From contig CANLJW010000027.1 in assembly GCA_947491605.1 (NCBI GenBank), positions 1 to 13,164 of the forward strand: a DNA stretch of 13,164 bases, in the 5' to 3' direction. Made by a program: the position numbers and the translations under genes. Numbering within the stretch: position 1 is the stretch's first letter; each line of letters begins with the position of its first letter. The notes beneath the pieces are model-generated. The model had not been told where the DNA came from, made no database searches, and was given only the letters and a program-made list of their open reading frames with translations. This document shows positions 6,046 to 13,164 of this stretch, piece after piece. The DNA comes from UBA7398 sp947491605 (lineage in GTDB: Bacteria; Actinomycetota; Actinomycetes; Nanopelagicales; Nanopelagicaceae).

Positions 6046-6918
6046 ATGGTTCAAGCCATACTAGATGCGATTAGCCTCGGCGGAACATATGCACTTGCAG
6101 CCTTAGGTTTGGGTTTGGTATTCGGTGTTATGCGCTTAGTTAATTTTGCGCACGCTGAATTAATCACAATTTCTGCCTACATCCTCGTTGTTACTAATGA
6201 CCTACCTTTAATTGTAAGTTTCATAATTGCTGCGGTTGTAACTGCATTATTGGCGGTCGCGATGGAACTTTTAATTTATCGAAGGCTTCGAGGAACTGGG
6301 CCAGCAATCATGTTGATTGCATCTTTTGGACTTTCAGTGTTACTGCAACGCGTTTATGAATTAATTTTTGGAGCTTTACCTAAATCTGCAGCTATTGCAC
6401 CGTGGATGAGTGGTGAAGTTAAAGTTGCTGGAGCATCAGTCACAATTTCTAGTATTGCAACGGTAGTAATCACCGTGGTTATCCTATTTATTGCAGGTTA
6501 TCTAATTGAACGAACTTCTTTAGGTTTACAACTTCGTGCAGCAGCTATCGATTTCAAAACTGCACGCTTGCTTGGGGTTCGCTCTAATCGATTGATCGCT
6601 GCCGCCTTTGCGATTAGCGGCGTTCTTGCTGCAATTGTGGGATTCATCGTCGTAGTCGAAAACCCGCAAGTTTCGCCGATGTATGGCGTCAACATAACAA
6701 TTCTGGCGCTTGTTGGAATAGTTATCGGAGGAATATCTTCGCTTAGAGGATCTGCTCTCGGTGGGTTCATAGTTGGCGTGATTCTTAGTTTGCTAAATAC
6801 TTTTCTGGGAAATGCACGGGTTTATGCGTATTCATGGTTATTCCTTTTGGTATTAATAATTCTTCTAGTTAGACCTGGTGGAATCATGAGTAAAGCTAAT
6901 GAAATGGAGAGAGTCTGA
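6046..6918 (+). CDS. livH: branched-chain-type ABC transporter permease LivH
   Basis: A 290-residue polytopic inner-membrane permease with repeated hydrophobic segments along its length. The N-terminal LGLGLVFGVMRLVNFAHAEL (20-39) is a LivH hallmark. The cytoplasmic coupling loop that contacts the ATPases is LLGVRSNRLIAAAFAISG (about 175-192). The C-terminus ends in LVRPGGIM, typical for the family. It begins with no gap after livF and shares its last base with the first base of livM (TGATG). Order here is binding protein-G-F-H-M rather than the more familiar binding protein-H-M-G-F. Confidence 0.93.
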   Translation: MVQAILDAISLGGTYALAALGLGLVFGVMRLVNFAHAELITISAYILVVTNDLPLIVSFIIAAVVTALLAVAMELLIYRRLRGTGPAIMLIASFGLSVLLQRVYELIFGALPKSAAIAPWMSGEVKVAGASVTISSIATVVITVVILFIAGYLIERTSLGLQLRAAAIDFKTARLLGVRSNRLIAAAFAISGVLAAIVGFIVVVENPQVSPMYGVNITILALVGIVIGGISSLRGSALGGFIVGVILSLLNTFLGNARVYAYSWLFLLVLIILLVRPGGIMSKANEMERV

Positions 6919-7964
6919 TGAAAAAAATCAAAAACATCAGTGGCATTACTCACTTTTCATTAACTGAACTTTTAGGTCCAGCACTAATTCTTATTGTTTT
7001 TTCCTGCTTAATAGGTTTTAGTTCAGCAAGCTTGATGCTTACGGTTCAATTGGCGCTTTGCTATTTTGTAATGGTACTTGCTTTACAAGTTTTCGTAGGA
7101 AATTCTGGCGTTCTTTCATTTGGACATGGCGCTTTTGCGATGTTAGGAGCATTTGTCTCTGGTCTACTAACAGCGCCGGTCCGTATTAAAAATAATGCGT
7201 TATCTATGACCGATCTATTGCAATCAATCGCAGATATTCAAGTAAATCTTTATCTGAGTTTATTGATTGCTGCAATTGTTGGTGGCGTAGTTGCAGGAAT
7301 TACTGGAGTTTTCTTAATGAGATTAAATGGTCTTGCAGCCGGAATCGCAACTTTCGCTTTGTTAGGTGTTGCTTACAATTTCTTTTTCAACAATACGAAA
7401 TTCGGCCCAGGCTCTCAAGCGCTACCAGGTGTTCCCAAATTTCAGAATTTATTCATTCCGCTGCTATTAGCTTTGTTGGCTTTGGTACTTGTTTATCTAT
7501 TGAATGTATCTAGTATCGGTAGAACGCTAAGGGCAACTCGCGAAGATAATTTAGCGGCGCCTGCTCTTGGAATAAATATTATTCGGGTTAGAAGAATTGC
7601 CTTTGCGCTCTCTGGAGCACTTGCTGGCTTGGCTGGCGCTATGTACTCACATGTAGCGGGAACAGTTCAAGTGCAAGATTATTACTTAGGTTTCACATTT
7701 CTTACACTTTCAATGTTGGTAATTGGCGGTAGCGGCAGTATTTGGGGTGCGCTTGTCGGCACTCTACTTGTGATCTCAGTCGGACAAGTTTTGCTGATGA
7801 TGGAACAAGGTAAAGCTATCTTTGGATTATCAATTGATTTACCTAACGGTGCTAGGGCAATTTTCATTGCCGCCACTTTAGTTGTGGCTCTTTTATGGCG
7901 ATCTTCAGGGGTAACAAATGGGAAAGAATTTGCATTTCCTAATTTTAAGAAAAAGTCTAACTAG
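6918..7964 (+). CDS. livM: branched-chain-type ABC transporter permease LivM
   Basis: A 348-residue polytopic permease partner of LivH. Diagnostic segments are GNSGVLSFGHGAFAMLGAF in the second quarter and the coupling loop GINIIRVRRIAFALSGALAG starting at residue 218, followed by a glycine-rich GGSGSIWGALVG near the C-terminus. GGAGA 8 nt upstream serves the ATG at 6918, which overlaps the livH stop. Its 3' end overlaps the 3' end of the convergent SDR gene by 8 bp (both end in TAG), so there is no room for a dedicated terminator after this operon. Confidence 0.93.
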   Translation: MKKIKNISGITHFSLTELLGPALILIVFSCLIGFSSASLMLTVQLALCYFVMVLALQVFVGNSGVLSFGHGAFAMLGAFVSGLLTAPVRIKNNALSMTDLLQSIADIQVNLYLSLLIAAIVGGVVAGITGVFLMRLNGLAAGIATFALLGVAYNFFFNNTKFGPGSQALPGVPKFQNLFIPLLLALLALVLVYLLNVSSIGRTLRATREDNLAAPALGINIIRVRRIAFALSGALAGLAGAMYSHVAGTVQVQDYYLGFTFLTLSMLVIGGSGSIWGALVGTLLVISVGQVLLMMEQGKAIFGLSIDLPNGARAIFIAATLVVALLWRSSGVTNGKEFAFPNFKKKSN

Positions 7965-8733
7965 GCATCAATCTGCCGCCGTTAACATCTAAAACAGTTC
8001 CAGTCATATAAGAAGCGGCATCACTAGCTAGGAATAAAACTGGTTGAACGCATTCGTCTATTTCGGGCATCCGCTTTAACGGTATGGCGTTTAAAACTTC
8101 ATTCCGCTCAGATTCGGCAAGTGCATCGAACATTCCTTGCAACCGTCCAGTTAAGAAAAGTCCAGGCGCAATCGCATTTACTCTAATTTTGTCAGCACCG
8201 ACTTCGCGCGCAAGCCTGCGAGTTAAACCTAGAATGGCAGATTTTGCAGCGGCATATGGAACGCCAGTTACTGGACTTGCGCCACGACCACCAATCGAAG
8301 AAAAAGTAACGATGGAACCGCCGCCAGCTTTTTTCATATGTTCTATTACCGCACGCGCACAATTAAAAGTTCCTTTTACATTTACATCTAGAACTAAATC
8401 AATGTCGGCTTCGCTAATCTCATTTAAATCGCGCGGTGTGCCCAGCGATCCGCCAGCTGCTGCAATTAAAATATCAACCCGGCCAAATTTTTCAGCGACT
8501 GCATTAACTGCCTTTTTGACTGCAGCGCCATCGCGCACATCCACTACCTCCCCTATTACCTTTGATCCATAAATAGAGAAAGCGGCGACACTCTTTTGTA
8601 GGGTCTCTTGGTTGGTGTCAAATATTGCAACCATTGCGCCTTCGCTAAGCAGCGCCTCTGCAATAGCAGAACCAATCCCACCGCTGCCCCCAGTAACTAT
8701 TGCGGCTTTGCTATTAAATCTCGGACTCAACAT
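7957..8733 (-). CDS. short-chain dehydrogenase/reductase (3-hydroxyacyl-CoA / 3-oxoacyl reductase type)
   Basis: A 258-residue classical SDR. Visible features are the cofactor motif TGGSGGIG (14-21), Asp39 at the end of the second strand (suggesting NAD(H) rather than NADP(H)), Asn118, Ser145/146, and the catalytic YAAAK (Tyr160, Lys164). The C-terminal segment YMTGTVLDVNGG is also typical. The usual NNAG reads AAAG (91-94). SDRs of this kind oxidise hydroxy or reduce keto groups, often on acyl-CoA. It is divergent from the fused flavoenzyme gene and shares a 120-bp control region with it. It could therefore act on the keto group left after dearomatisation of 2-aminobenzoyl-CoA, or in the following beta-oxidation; this is inference. 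The start has no Shine-Dalgarno but a TANNNT box 6 nt upstream. It converges on livM with overlapping ends. Confidence 0.88.
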   Translation of the reverse strand: MLSPRFNSKAAIVTGGSGGIGSAIAEALLSEGAMVAIFDTNQETLQKSVAAFSIYGSKVIGEVVDVRDGAAVKKAVNAVAEKFGRVDILIAAAGGSLGTPRDLNEISEADIDLVLDVNVKGTFNCARAVIEHMKKAGGGSIVTFSSIGGRGASPVTGVPYAAAKSAILGLTRRLAREVGADKIRVNAIAPGLFLTGRLQGMFDALAESERNEVLNAIPLKRMPEIDECVQPVLFLASDAASYMTGTVLDVNGGRLMPS

Positions 8734-8735
8734 GT

Positions 8736-8781
8736 AGTAACCCTAATCACTATCTCTGGCAGAAGTAAGTAAGTAACCCTA
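8736..8781. repeat. pair of 10-bp direct repeats in the SDR/flavoenzyme divergent promoter
   Basis: AGTAACCCTA occurs at 8736-8745 and again at 8772-8781, 36 bp apart. On the minus strand each contains TAGGGT, and the first copy sits where a leaderless -10 for the SDR would be. The second lies just upstream of the probable -35 of the flavoenzyme gene. Between them is an AAGT triplet repeat ending in AA (8763-8776). These could be regulator binding sites or the product of a small local duplication. Confidence 0.45.
8740..8745 (-). promoter_or_regulatory. putative -10 box for leaderless SDR gene
   Basis: TAGGGT on the minus strand is followed by exactly 6 nt and the ATG at 8733, the same geometry as the cupin and OsmC starts. 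No Shine-Dalgarno precedes the ATG. Confidence 0.4.
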
Positions 8782-8784
8782 TTC

Positions 8785-8814
8785 TTGGCACGGTTATTAT
8801 CCCTTGACTGTAAT
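8785..8814 (+). promoter_or_regulatory. probable promoter of the fused flavoenzyme gene
   Basis: TTGGCA (8785-8790, 5 of 6 to TTGACA) and TGTAAT (8809-8814, 5 of 6 to TATAAT) are separated by 18 bp. Transcription would begin near 8821, leaving a leader of about 33 nt that carries the AAAGGAGAG ribosome binding site at 8842-8850. It is the best sigma-70-type promoter I found in the window. Confidence 0.5.
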
Positions 8815-8853
8815 TCGAAATGTTGCAAATGGGGAAAAGGTAAAGGAGAGCAA

Positions 8854-11268
8854 ATGAAGATTCTTTCAATTGGTGGCGGTGCCGCTGGCCTTTACTTTGG
8901 TATTTTAATGAAGAAGCAGAACCCAGCCCATGAAATCACGGTAGTGGAACGAAATCGCCCGTATGACACTTTCGGTTGGGGCGTTGTTTTTTCGGATCAA
9001 ACCCTTAGCAATTTTGTCCGCGCCGATGAAAAAACCGCTCGTGAGATTTTAGGATCTTTTAATCACTGGGATGACATTGATGTTCGGATCGATGATGAAA
9101 GTTTTATCTCTGGCGGCCACGGTTTCTGCGGAATCGGTCGCAAGCGATTGCTTAATATTTTGCAGACACGTTGTGAAGAACTTGGCGTAAATTTAGTTTT
9201 TGAAACAGATGTCAAAGATGATCAAGAAATGGCTGCTAAATATGATGCTGATCTGGTGATAGCGGCTGATGGTTTAAACAGTGCAATCCGAACCCGCTAC
9301 GCTGAAACTTTCAAGCCAGATATTGATACTCGAATCTGCCGCTTCGTTTGGCTGGGAACAAAGAAGATGTTTAAGGATTTTACTTTCTTGTTTAAAGAGA
9401 CTGAATTTGGTTGGTTCCAAGCCCATGTTTATCAATTTGATGGTGATACCTCAACTTTTATTGTCGAAACTCCCGAAGAGGTATGGAAAAAAGCTGGACT
9501 TGAGGATATGTCGCAAGAAGAAGCTGTTGCATTCTGTGAAAACTTATTTAAAGAACATCTTGATGGTGCAAAACTTCTTACAAACGCAGCGCATTTAAGA
9601 GGGTCGGCTATTTGGATTAAATTCCCTAGAGTTATCTGCCAAGAGTGGATTCATTGGAACACTATTAACCAAAAGAAAGTCCCAACCATTTTGATGGGCG
9701 ATGCGGCTCATACTGCGCACTTCTCTATTGGGTCTGGCACAAAATTAGCGATGGAAGATGCGATTGAACTTGCACGCTCATTCGAGACTCTTGCTGCGGG
9801 TTCTGGTGATAGTTCAGTAAACCTAGAATCAGTACTAAAAACTTACCAAGATTTGCGATCTGTAGAAGTTTTAAAAATCCAGAACGCAGCCCGTAACGCT
9901 ATGGAGTGGTTTGAACATATAGATCGCTACACCCGACTTCCTGCGGAGCAATTCAATTATTCGTTACTAACTAGATCTCAACGGATCAGCCATGAAAATT
10001 TACGAGTACGCGATGCTAACTTCTTAGATGGATATGAACGTTGGTATGCGGAAAAAGCTTTTGCGGATGCTGGTGTACCGCTTCCAAAGTCCGGTAGCCA
10101 AATCCCACCGATGCTCACACCGTTAAAAGTTCGTGATGTAGTTCTAAAAAATCGCATTGTGGTTTCGCCGATGGCGCAATATTCAGCTGACGACGGCATG
10201 CCTGCTGATTATCATCTTGTGCATTTAGGTGCGCGTGCAATGGGTGGCGCAGGATTGGTATTTACTGAAATGACTTGCGTTACCGCAGATGCTCGAATCA
10301 CGCCGGGATGCCCAGGTATGTACACCCCAGAACACACTGCCGGCTGGAAACGAATTGTAAATTTTGTTCACGAAAATTCTGAGGCCAAGATTGCAATACA
10401 AATTGGTCATGCTGGTGCAAAAGGTGCCACTAACTTAGCTTGGGAAGGAATTGATAAACCGGTAGCAAGTGGCGGCTGGGAATTAATTTCAGCATCACCA
10501 CAACAATATTTAGCAGGCATTTCCCAAACTTCGAAAGCTATGACTCGCGAAGATATGGACCGAGTTAAAGCTGACTTTGTTCGCGCCACTAATGCTGGAG
10601 CTGAGGCTGGTTTCGATTGGCTAGAACTGCACGCTGCACACGGCTATTTAATTTCTTCATTTATTTCCCCACTAACCAATCAACGTACCGACGAATACGG
10701 TGGCTCGCTAGAAAATCGTCTCCGTTATCCGCTAGAAGTGTTTAACGCAGTACGCGCCGCCTGGCCAACTGGTAAACCAATCAGCGTACGTATCTCTGCG
10801 CATGATTGGGTAGAAGGTGGAATTACCCCAAAAGATGCCGTTGAAATAGCGCGCGCATTTAAAGCTGCTGGGGCAGATGTTATTGACTGTTCATCTGGGC
10901 AGGTTTCAAAAGAAGAGAAGCCAGTTTATGGTCGGATGTTCCAGACTCCATTCTCAGATCAAATCCGAAACGAAGTTGGCATAAAAACCATCGCAGTTGG
11001 CGCAATATCTGAGGCAGACCATGCAAATACGATTATTGCTGCGGGTCGCGCCGATCTATGTGCAATAGCCCGTCCGCATTTAGCTAATCCCGCATGGACC
11101 CTGAATGAAGCCGCAAAAATCGGTTATCTAGATGTGAAATGGCCAAAACAATATGTATCAGCAAAAGTCCAGCTCGAGCGAAATCTAGAACGCGAAAAGA
11201 TGGCAGCTGAAGCAGCACGTTCGATGATGACATATGCTGAAATTACCGCGAAGTTTGAAGAGAGCTAA
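8854..11268 (+). CDS. fused FAD monooxygenase / old yellow enzyme, 2-aminobenzoyl-CoA monooxygenase/reductase or salicylyl-CoA 5-hydroxylase type
   Basis: An 804-residue two-domain flavoprotein. The N-terminal half is an FAD aromatic hydroxylase: KILSIGGGAAGLYFG with the dinucleotide motif GGGAAG (7-12), the DG motif around Asp139 (VIAADGLNSAIRTRY), and the GD motif around Asp283 (MGDAAHTAHFSIGSGTKLA), a form typical of aryl-CoA hydroxylases. After a linker, an old-yellow-enzyme domain begins near Met420 (LTPLKVRDVVLKNRIVVSPM) and carries LELHAAHGYLISSFISP with the His593/His596 pair and the classical NQRTDEYGGSLENR. In Azoarcus the fused enzyme hydroxylates anthraniloyl-CoA at C5 and then reduces the ring, dearomatising it. 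Related fusions are annotated as salicylyl-CoA 5-hydroxylase. The kynurenine-type neighbours favour the anthraniloyl role. The start at 8854 is chosen for the Shine-Dalgarno and the N-terminal FAD motif; a 23-residue extension to 8785 would run through the promoter. Confidence 0.93.
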   Translation: MKILSIGGGAAGLYFGILMKKQNPAHEITVVERNRPYDTFGWGVVFSDQTLSNFVRADEKTAREILGSFNHWDDIDVRIDDESFISGGHGFCGIGRKRLLNILQTRCEELGVNLVFETDVKDDQEMAAKYDADLVIAADGLNSAIRTRYAETFKPDIDTRICRFVWLGTKKMFKDFTFLFKETEFGWFQAHVYQFDGDTSTFIVETPEEVWKKAGLEDMSQEEAVAFCENLFKEHLDGAKLLTNAAHLRGSAIWIKFPRVICQEWIHWNTINQKKVPTILMGDAAHTAHFSIGSGTKLAMEDAIELARSFETLAAGSGDSSVNLESVLKTYQDLRSVEVLKIQNAARNAMEWFEHIDRYTRLPAEQFNYSLLTRSQRISHENLRVRDANFLDGYERWYAEKAFADAGVPLPKSGSQIPPMLTPLKVRDVVLKNRIVVSPMAQYSADDGMPADYHLVHLGARAMGGAGLVFTEMTCVTADARITPGCPGMYTPEHTAGWKRIVNFVHENSEAKIAIQIGHAGAKGATNLAWEGIDKPVASGGWELISASPQQYLAGISQTSKAMTREDMDRVKADFVRATNAGAEAGFDWLELHAAHGYLISSFISPLTNQRTDEYGGSLENRLRYPLEVFNAVRAAWPTGKPISVRISAHDWVEGGITPKDAVEIARAFKAAGADVIDCSSGQVSKEEKPVYGRMFQTPFSDQIRNEVGIKTIAVGAISEADHANTIIAAGRADLCAIARPHLANPAWTLNEAAKIGYLDVKWPKQYVSAKVQLERNLEREKMAAEAARSMMTYAEITAKFEES

Positions 11269-11271
11269 GCC

Positions 11272-12840
11272 TTAAAGCAACGCTCTTAACTTCTCGCCAG
11301 TTTCATCAGAGAGCGCCGCACTTCGCAACGTCGAAATTCTAGTTGCTGCGGTTGAATCCTTAGATTCGCGCAATTTATCTACTTCACTCATTAATGAAGT
11401 GAAGTTACGCCAACCGTTTTTATGAGTATCTCCATATCCCTTGATTACATTGGCGCTTTCGGCAATTTCATAAGCTAAATCATAATTTTCGGGCATAACA
11501 GCTAATATTTTGGTTAGCCATTGATCAATCCGTTCTTGTTCAAGATTAAATCGCAGCGAACGGCGGCGGATGAATTTAAGCCTTGCCAAAATATAGAGCA
11601 AAAAATATCCATGTAGTGAGGTAGTGTGCAGACGCATACCATTTATCGTTAATTTATTTATAAAATTTCTTGCTGGCTTAGTTTTAATTATCCAACCACC
11701 TAACAAGGTTGGCAAAGTATCAGCAATTTCTTCAGCCATCGGATGTAAGAATTCGCGTACTTGCATAATTTGCTTATCGGCAACCCGTGCTTCTTCATTA
11801 ACTCGATTAAATCTAGTTCGCCGAGTTTTTAAATCCGCTACTCGTATGGTGTCCTCATAAGTCATCCAGAGCGCGGTATATCGGGCTACCTCGTTAAGCG
11901 TCCGATATGTGCCATCACCAAATACTGAATCGCATTCTTTTACTGCCTCTAACCGATCTAAATAAACTTTGGCGTAAGCGGCATCTTGATAATCAGCAGT
12001 TCGCTTGATGCCGCTGATGGTCATTAAAGTAACAGCACTTGGATAATCACTTTTAATTCTAGAAGCAAGGTCTTGCAGTTTTGATCCAACCGCTCCATTT
12101 GGATTATTGAGAATTTCTAACTCTTGCGCTGGCGTTAAGCCTAAATTTGCGGTTGGTGCATCAGCTGGCTTTGCGCCAATTGAAATAGAAACTGGATTTG
12201 GTTTTGGCTTTAAAGAATTTTGCGCAATTTCAAAACTTTTTTCGAATGCTATTAAAGAATTTTTAACTCCTACGCCACTTCGCTCTACTGCAGATGTGAA
12301 TTGGTCTTTTGCAAAAGGTAGCGCACCGCTACCTGCAAGCGCACCAAAAAGTGCTGCTGAAATTACTGTGCCACTTTTATCGGCAACATCGGAAAAATCT
12401 CCCGAGATAAATTTCTTAGCTGCTGCTTCACAAGCACTTAACAACTCTTCGGAACTTACTCGACCATCTCCCATCGCAGTCTTTTCAGTCATTGAATAAA
12501 CTCGGTTTGTTGATGCGATAAAAGTTGTGGTCTCAGGTGTTACAAATCCCCGAAACACGGCGCGACCAGCTTCCATTAATTCTGAAGCGATCACAATATC
12601 TACTTCGCCAGGTGTTGGCATCGTGCTTAAGATCGGCTCTTTATTGCTCTGGTCTTCGGCAAAAAATTCTAAGTAATAAATCGTTGCACCGGTTCGTTGT
12701 GCAACTCCCGGTACCGATGTGGTCTGTGCCCAATAGCCCGAGTGCTCAGCCATATCAATACACCAATCAGCTAATACGCCGCCACCTTCGCCACCCATAG
12801 CTAAAACCGCCATAGTGATTGGTCTAGATTGATTAAGCAT
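11272..12840 (-). CDS. iorB: indolepyruvate:ferredoxin oxidoreductase subunit beta (long form)
   Basis: About 522 residues, far longer than the roughly 200-residue archaeal IorB. The N-terminal part is the pyruvate:ferredoxin oxidoreductase gamma-type domain: VLAMGGEGGGVLADWCIDMA with GGEGGG (16-21), then the characteristic TTSVPGVAQRTGATIYY (40-56). The remainder (from about 280) matches the extra helical domain found in long bacterial forms. With IorA it would convert indole-3-pyruvate, from tryptophan transamination, and perhaps other aryl pyruvates, to the acyl-CoA plus CO2 and reduced ferredoxin. I chose ATG at 12840, which overlaps the iorA stop by 8 bp with GGAA 9 nt upstream. An in-frame TTG at 12855 would add five residues. 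The stop is 3 bp from that of the convergent flavoenzyme gene. Confidence 0.88.
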   Translation of the reverse strand: MLNQSRPITMAVLAMGGEGGGVLADWCIDMAEHSGYWAQTTSVPGVAQRTGATIYYLEFFAEDQSNKEPILSTMPTPGEVDIVIASELMEAGRAVFRGFVTPETTTFIASTNRVYSMTEKTAMGDGRVSSEELLSACEAAAKKFISGDFSDVADKSGTVISAALFGALAGSGALPFAKDQFTSAVERSGVGVKNSLIAFEKSFEIAQNSLKPKPNPVSISIGAKPADAPTANLGLTPAQELEILNNPNGAVGSKLQDLASRIKSDYPSAVTLMTISGIKRTADYQDAAYAKVYLDRLEAVKECDSVFGDGTYRTLNEVARYTALWMTYEDTIRVADLKTRRTRFNRVNEEARVADKQIMQVREFLHPMAEEIADTLPTLLGGWIIKTKPARNFINKLTINGMRLHTTSLHGYFLLYILARLKFIRRRSLRFNLEQERIDQWLTKILAVMPENYDLAYEIAESANVIKGYGDTHKNGWRNFTSLMSEVDKLRESKDSTAATRISTLRSAALSDETGEKLRALL

Positions 12841-13164
12841 TTGGTTGGATTCCAACTAACCGTCGTTCAATTCCATTCTGCAAGAAACCAATTACTGCGC
12901 TCCGGATTGCTAATTTTGCTTTATCCCAAATTGATGGGTTAATAATAACTTCGGTGCGATAGAACGAAGGACAGAGAACTGCAGCTTGTGCAGCTTCACC
13001 GCAAAGACCACAACCAACACATGTATTTAGAATTGTCGCCACTGGATCTTTTCGCATTGGATCTGGATTTGGTGCAATTGTTAGTGATGGGCAGCCATTT
13101 ATACGGATACAAGAGTGATCGCCAGTGCATGTGTCTGGGTCAATTCCAAATCGCTCTTTAACAA
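12833..13164 (-). CDS. iorA: indolepyruvate:ferredoxin oxidoreductase subunit alpha, C-terminal fragment at window edge
   Basis: The reading frame stays open to the window end, giving 110 codons of C-terminus. A frame-internal ATG at 13057 is not the real start. The fragment is a ferredoxin-like domain with two [4Fe-4S] motifs: TCTGDHSCIRINGCPS (Cys-x5-Cys-x4-Cys-Pro) and TCVGCGLCGEAA followed by LCPSF (CxxCxxC...CP). This is the arrangement at the end of IorA, whose thiamine diphosphate domains would lie beyond the window. The tail after the clusters is longer than in archaeal IorA and ends in GIERRLVGIQPNA. It overlaps iorB, so the two subunits are made together. Confidence 0.88.
   Translation of the reverse strand, partial: VKERFGIDPDTCTGDHSCIRINGCPSLTIAPNPDPMRKDPVATILNTCVGCGLCGEAAQAAVLCPSFYRTEVIINPSIWDKAKLAIRSAVIGFLQNGIERRLVGIQPNA

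Noticed and set aside
8084..8572. 162-codon plus-strand open frame
   Set aside because: It is antisense to the SDR, has no recognisable motif and no ribosome binding site; the SDR on the minus strand has all its catalytic motifs.
8785..8853. N-terminal extension of the flavoenzyme with a cysteine-rich CNSKCC segment
   Set aside because: It translates the promoter and leader region. The ATG at 8854 has a clear Shine-Dalgarno and begins directly at the FAD-binding strand.
12107..12499. 130-codon plus-strand open frame
   Set aside because: It lies antisense within iorB, has low-complexity composition and no family features; treated as a shadow.
12833..13057. Small independent ferredoxin gene of 74 codons
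   Set aside because: The frame is open upstream to the window edge and encodes a second cysteine cluster, so this is the C-terminal domain of iorA and not a separate small protein.

Overview
The window is a compact, AT-rich bacterial region without RNA genes, mobile elements or CRISPR arrays. Its gene content is aromatic amino acid catabolism plus one complete branched-chain-type ABC importer. Several traits suggest a genome-streamlined, low-GC actinobacterium, possibly like the freshwater acI/Nanopelagicales group. Intergenic gaps are very short, and all three convergent gene pairs meet with 3 bp between them or overlap by 8 bp. Several genes look leaderless, with a TANNNT box exactly 6 nt before the ATG and no Shine-Dalgarno sequence, a habit common in Actinobacteria. 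This taxonomic call is an inference from style and was not checked by any search.

Layout, left to right. (1) Positions 1-1453, minus strand: a tryptophan 2,3-dioxygenase (last residues cut off by the window edge), preceded by a two-domain cupin whose stop overlaps its start (ATGA). (2) Positions 1488-1919, plus strand: an OsmC-type peroxide reductase, divergent from the cupin. (3) Positions 1923-3071, minus strand: a PLP enzyme of the class V aminotransferase/kynureninase type. (4) Positions 3072-3266: a divergent promoter region with a near-perfect 24-bp palindrome just upstream of the importer operon. (5) Positions 3267-7964, plus strand: lipoprotein binding protein, a strong intrinsic terminator, then livG-livF-livH-livM with overlapping or abutting ends. 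(6) Positions 7957-8733, minus strand: a short-chain dehydrogenase, divergent from (7) positions 8854-11268, a fused flavin monooxygenase/old-yellow-enzyme protein of the 2-aminobenzoyl-CoA (anthraniloyl-CoA) monooxygenase/reductase or salicylyl-CoA 5-hydroxylase type. (8) Positions 11272-13164, minus strand: iorB and the C-terminal end of iorA, an indolepyruvate:ferredoxin oxidoreductase.

The genes fit together as tryptophan/kynurenine/anthranilate catabolism. The dioxygenase opens the indole ring of tryptophan, and a kynureninase-type enzyme could release anthranilate. The fused flavoenzyme would hydroxylate and reduce anthraniloyl-CoA, and the SDR is a candidate for a later reduction or oxidation of the dearomatised CoA ester. 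IorAB represents the other tryptophan route, through indolepyruvate to indoleacetyl-CoA. The importer may bring in the substrate. Two expected steps, formylkynurenine formamidase and 2-aminobenzoate-CoA ligase, are not in the window. The kynureninase-like protein deviates at two diagnostic active-site positions, and the bicupin has no assigned step. Those three points are where something undescribed may lie.
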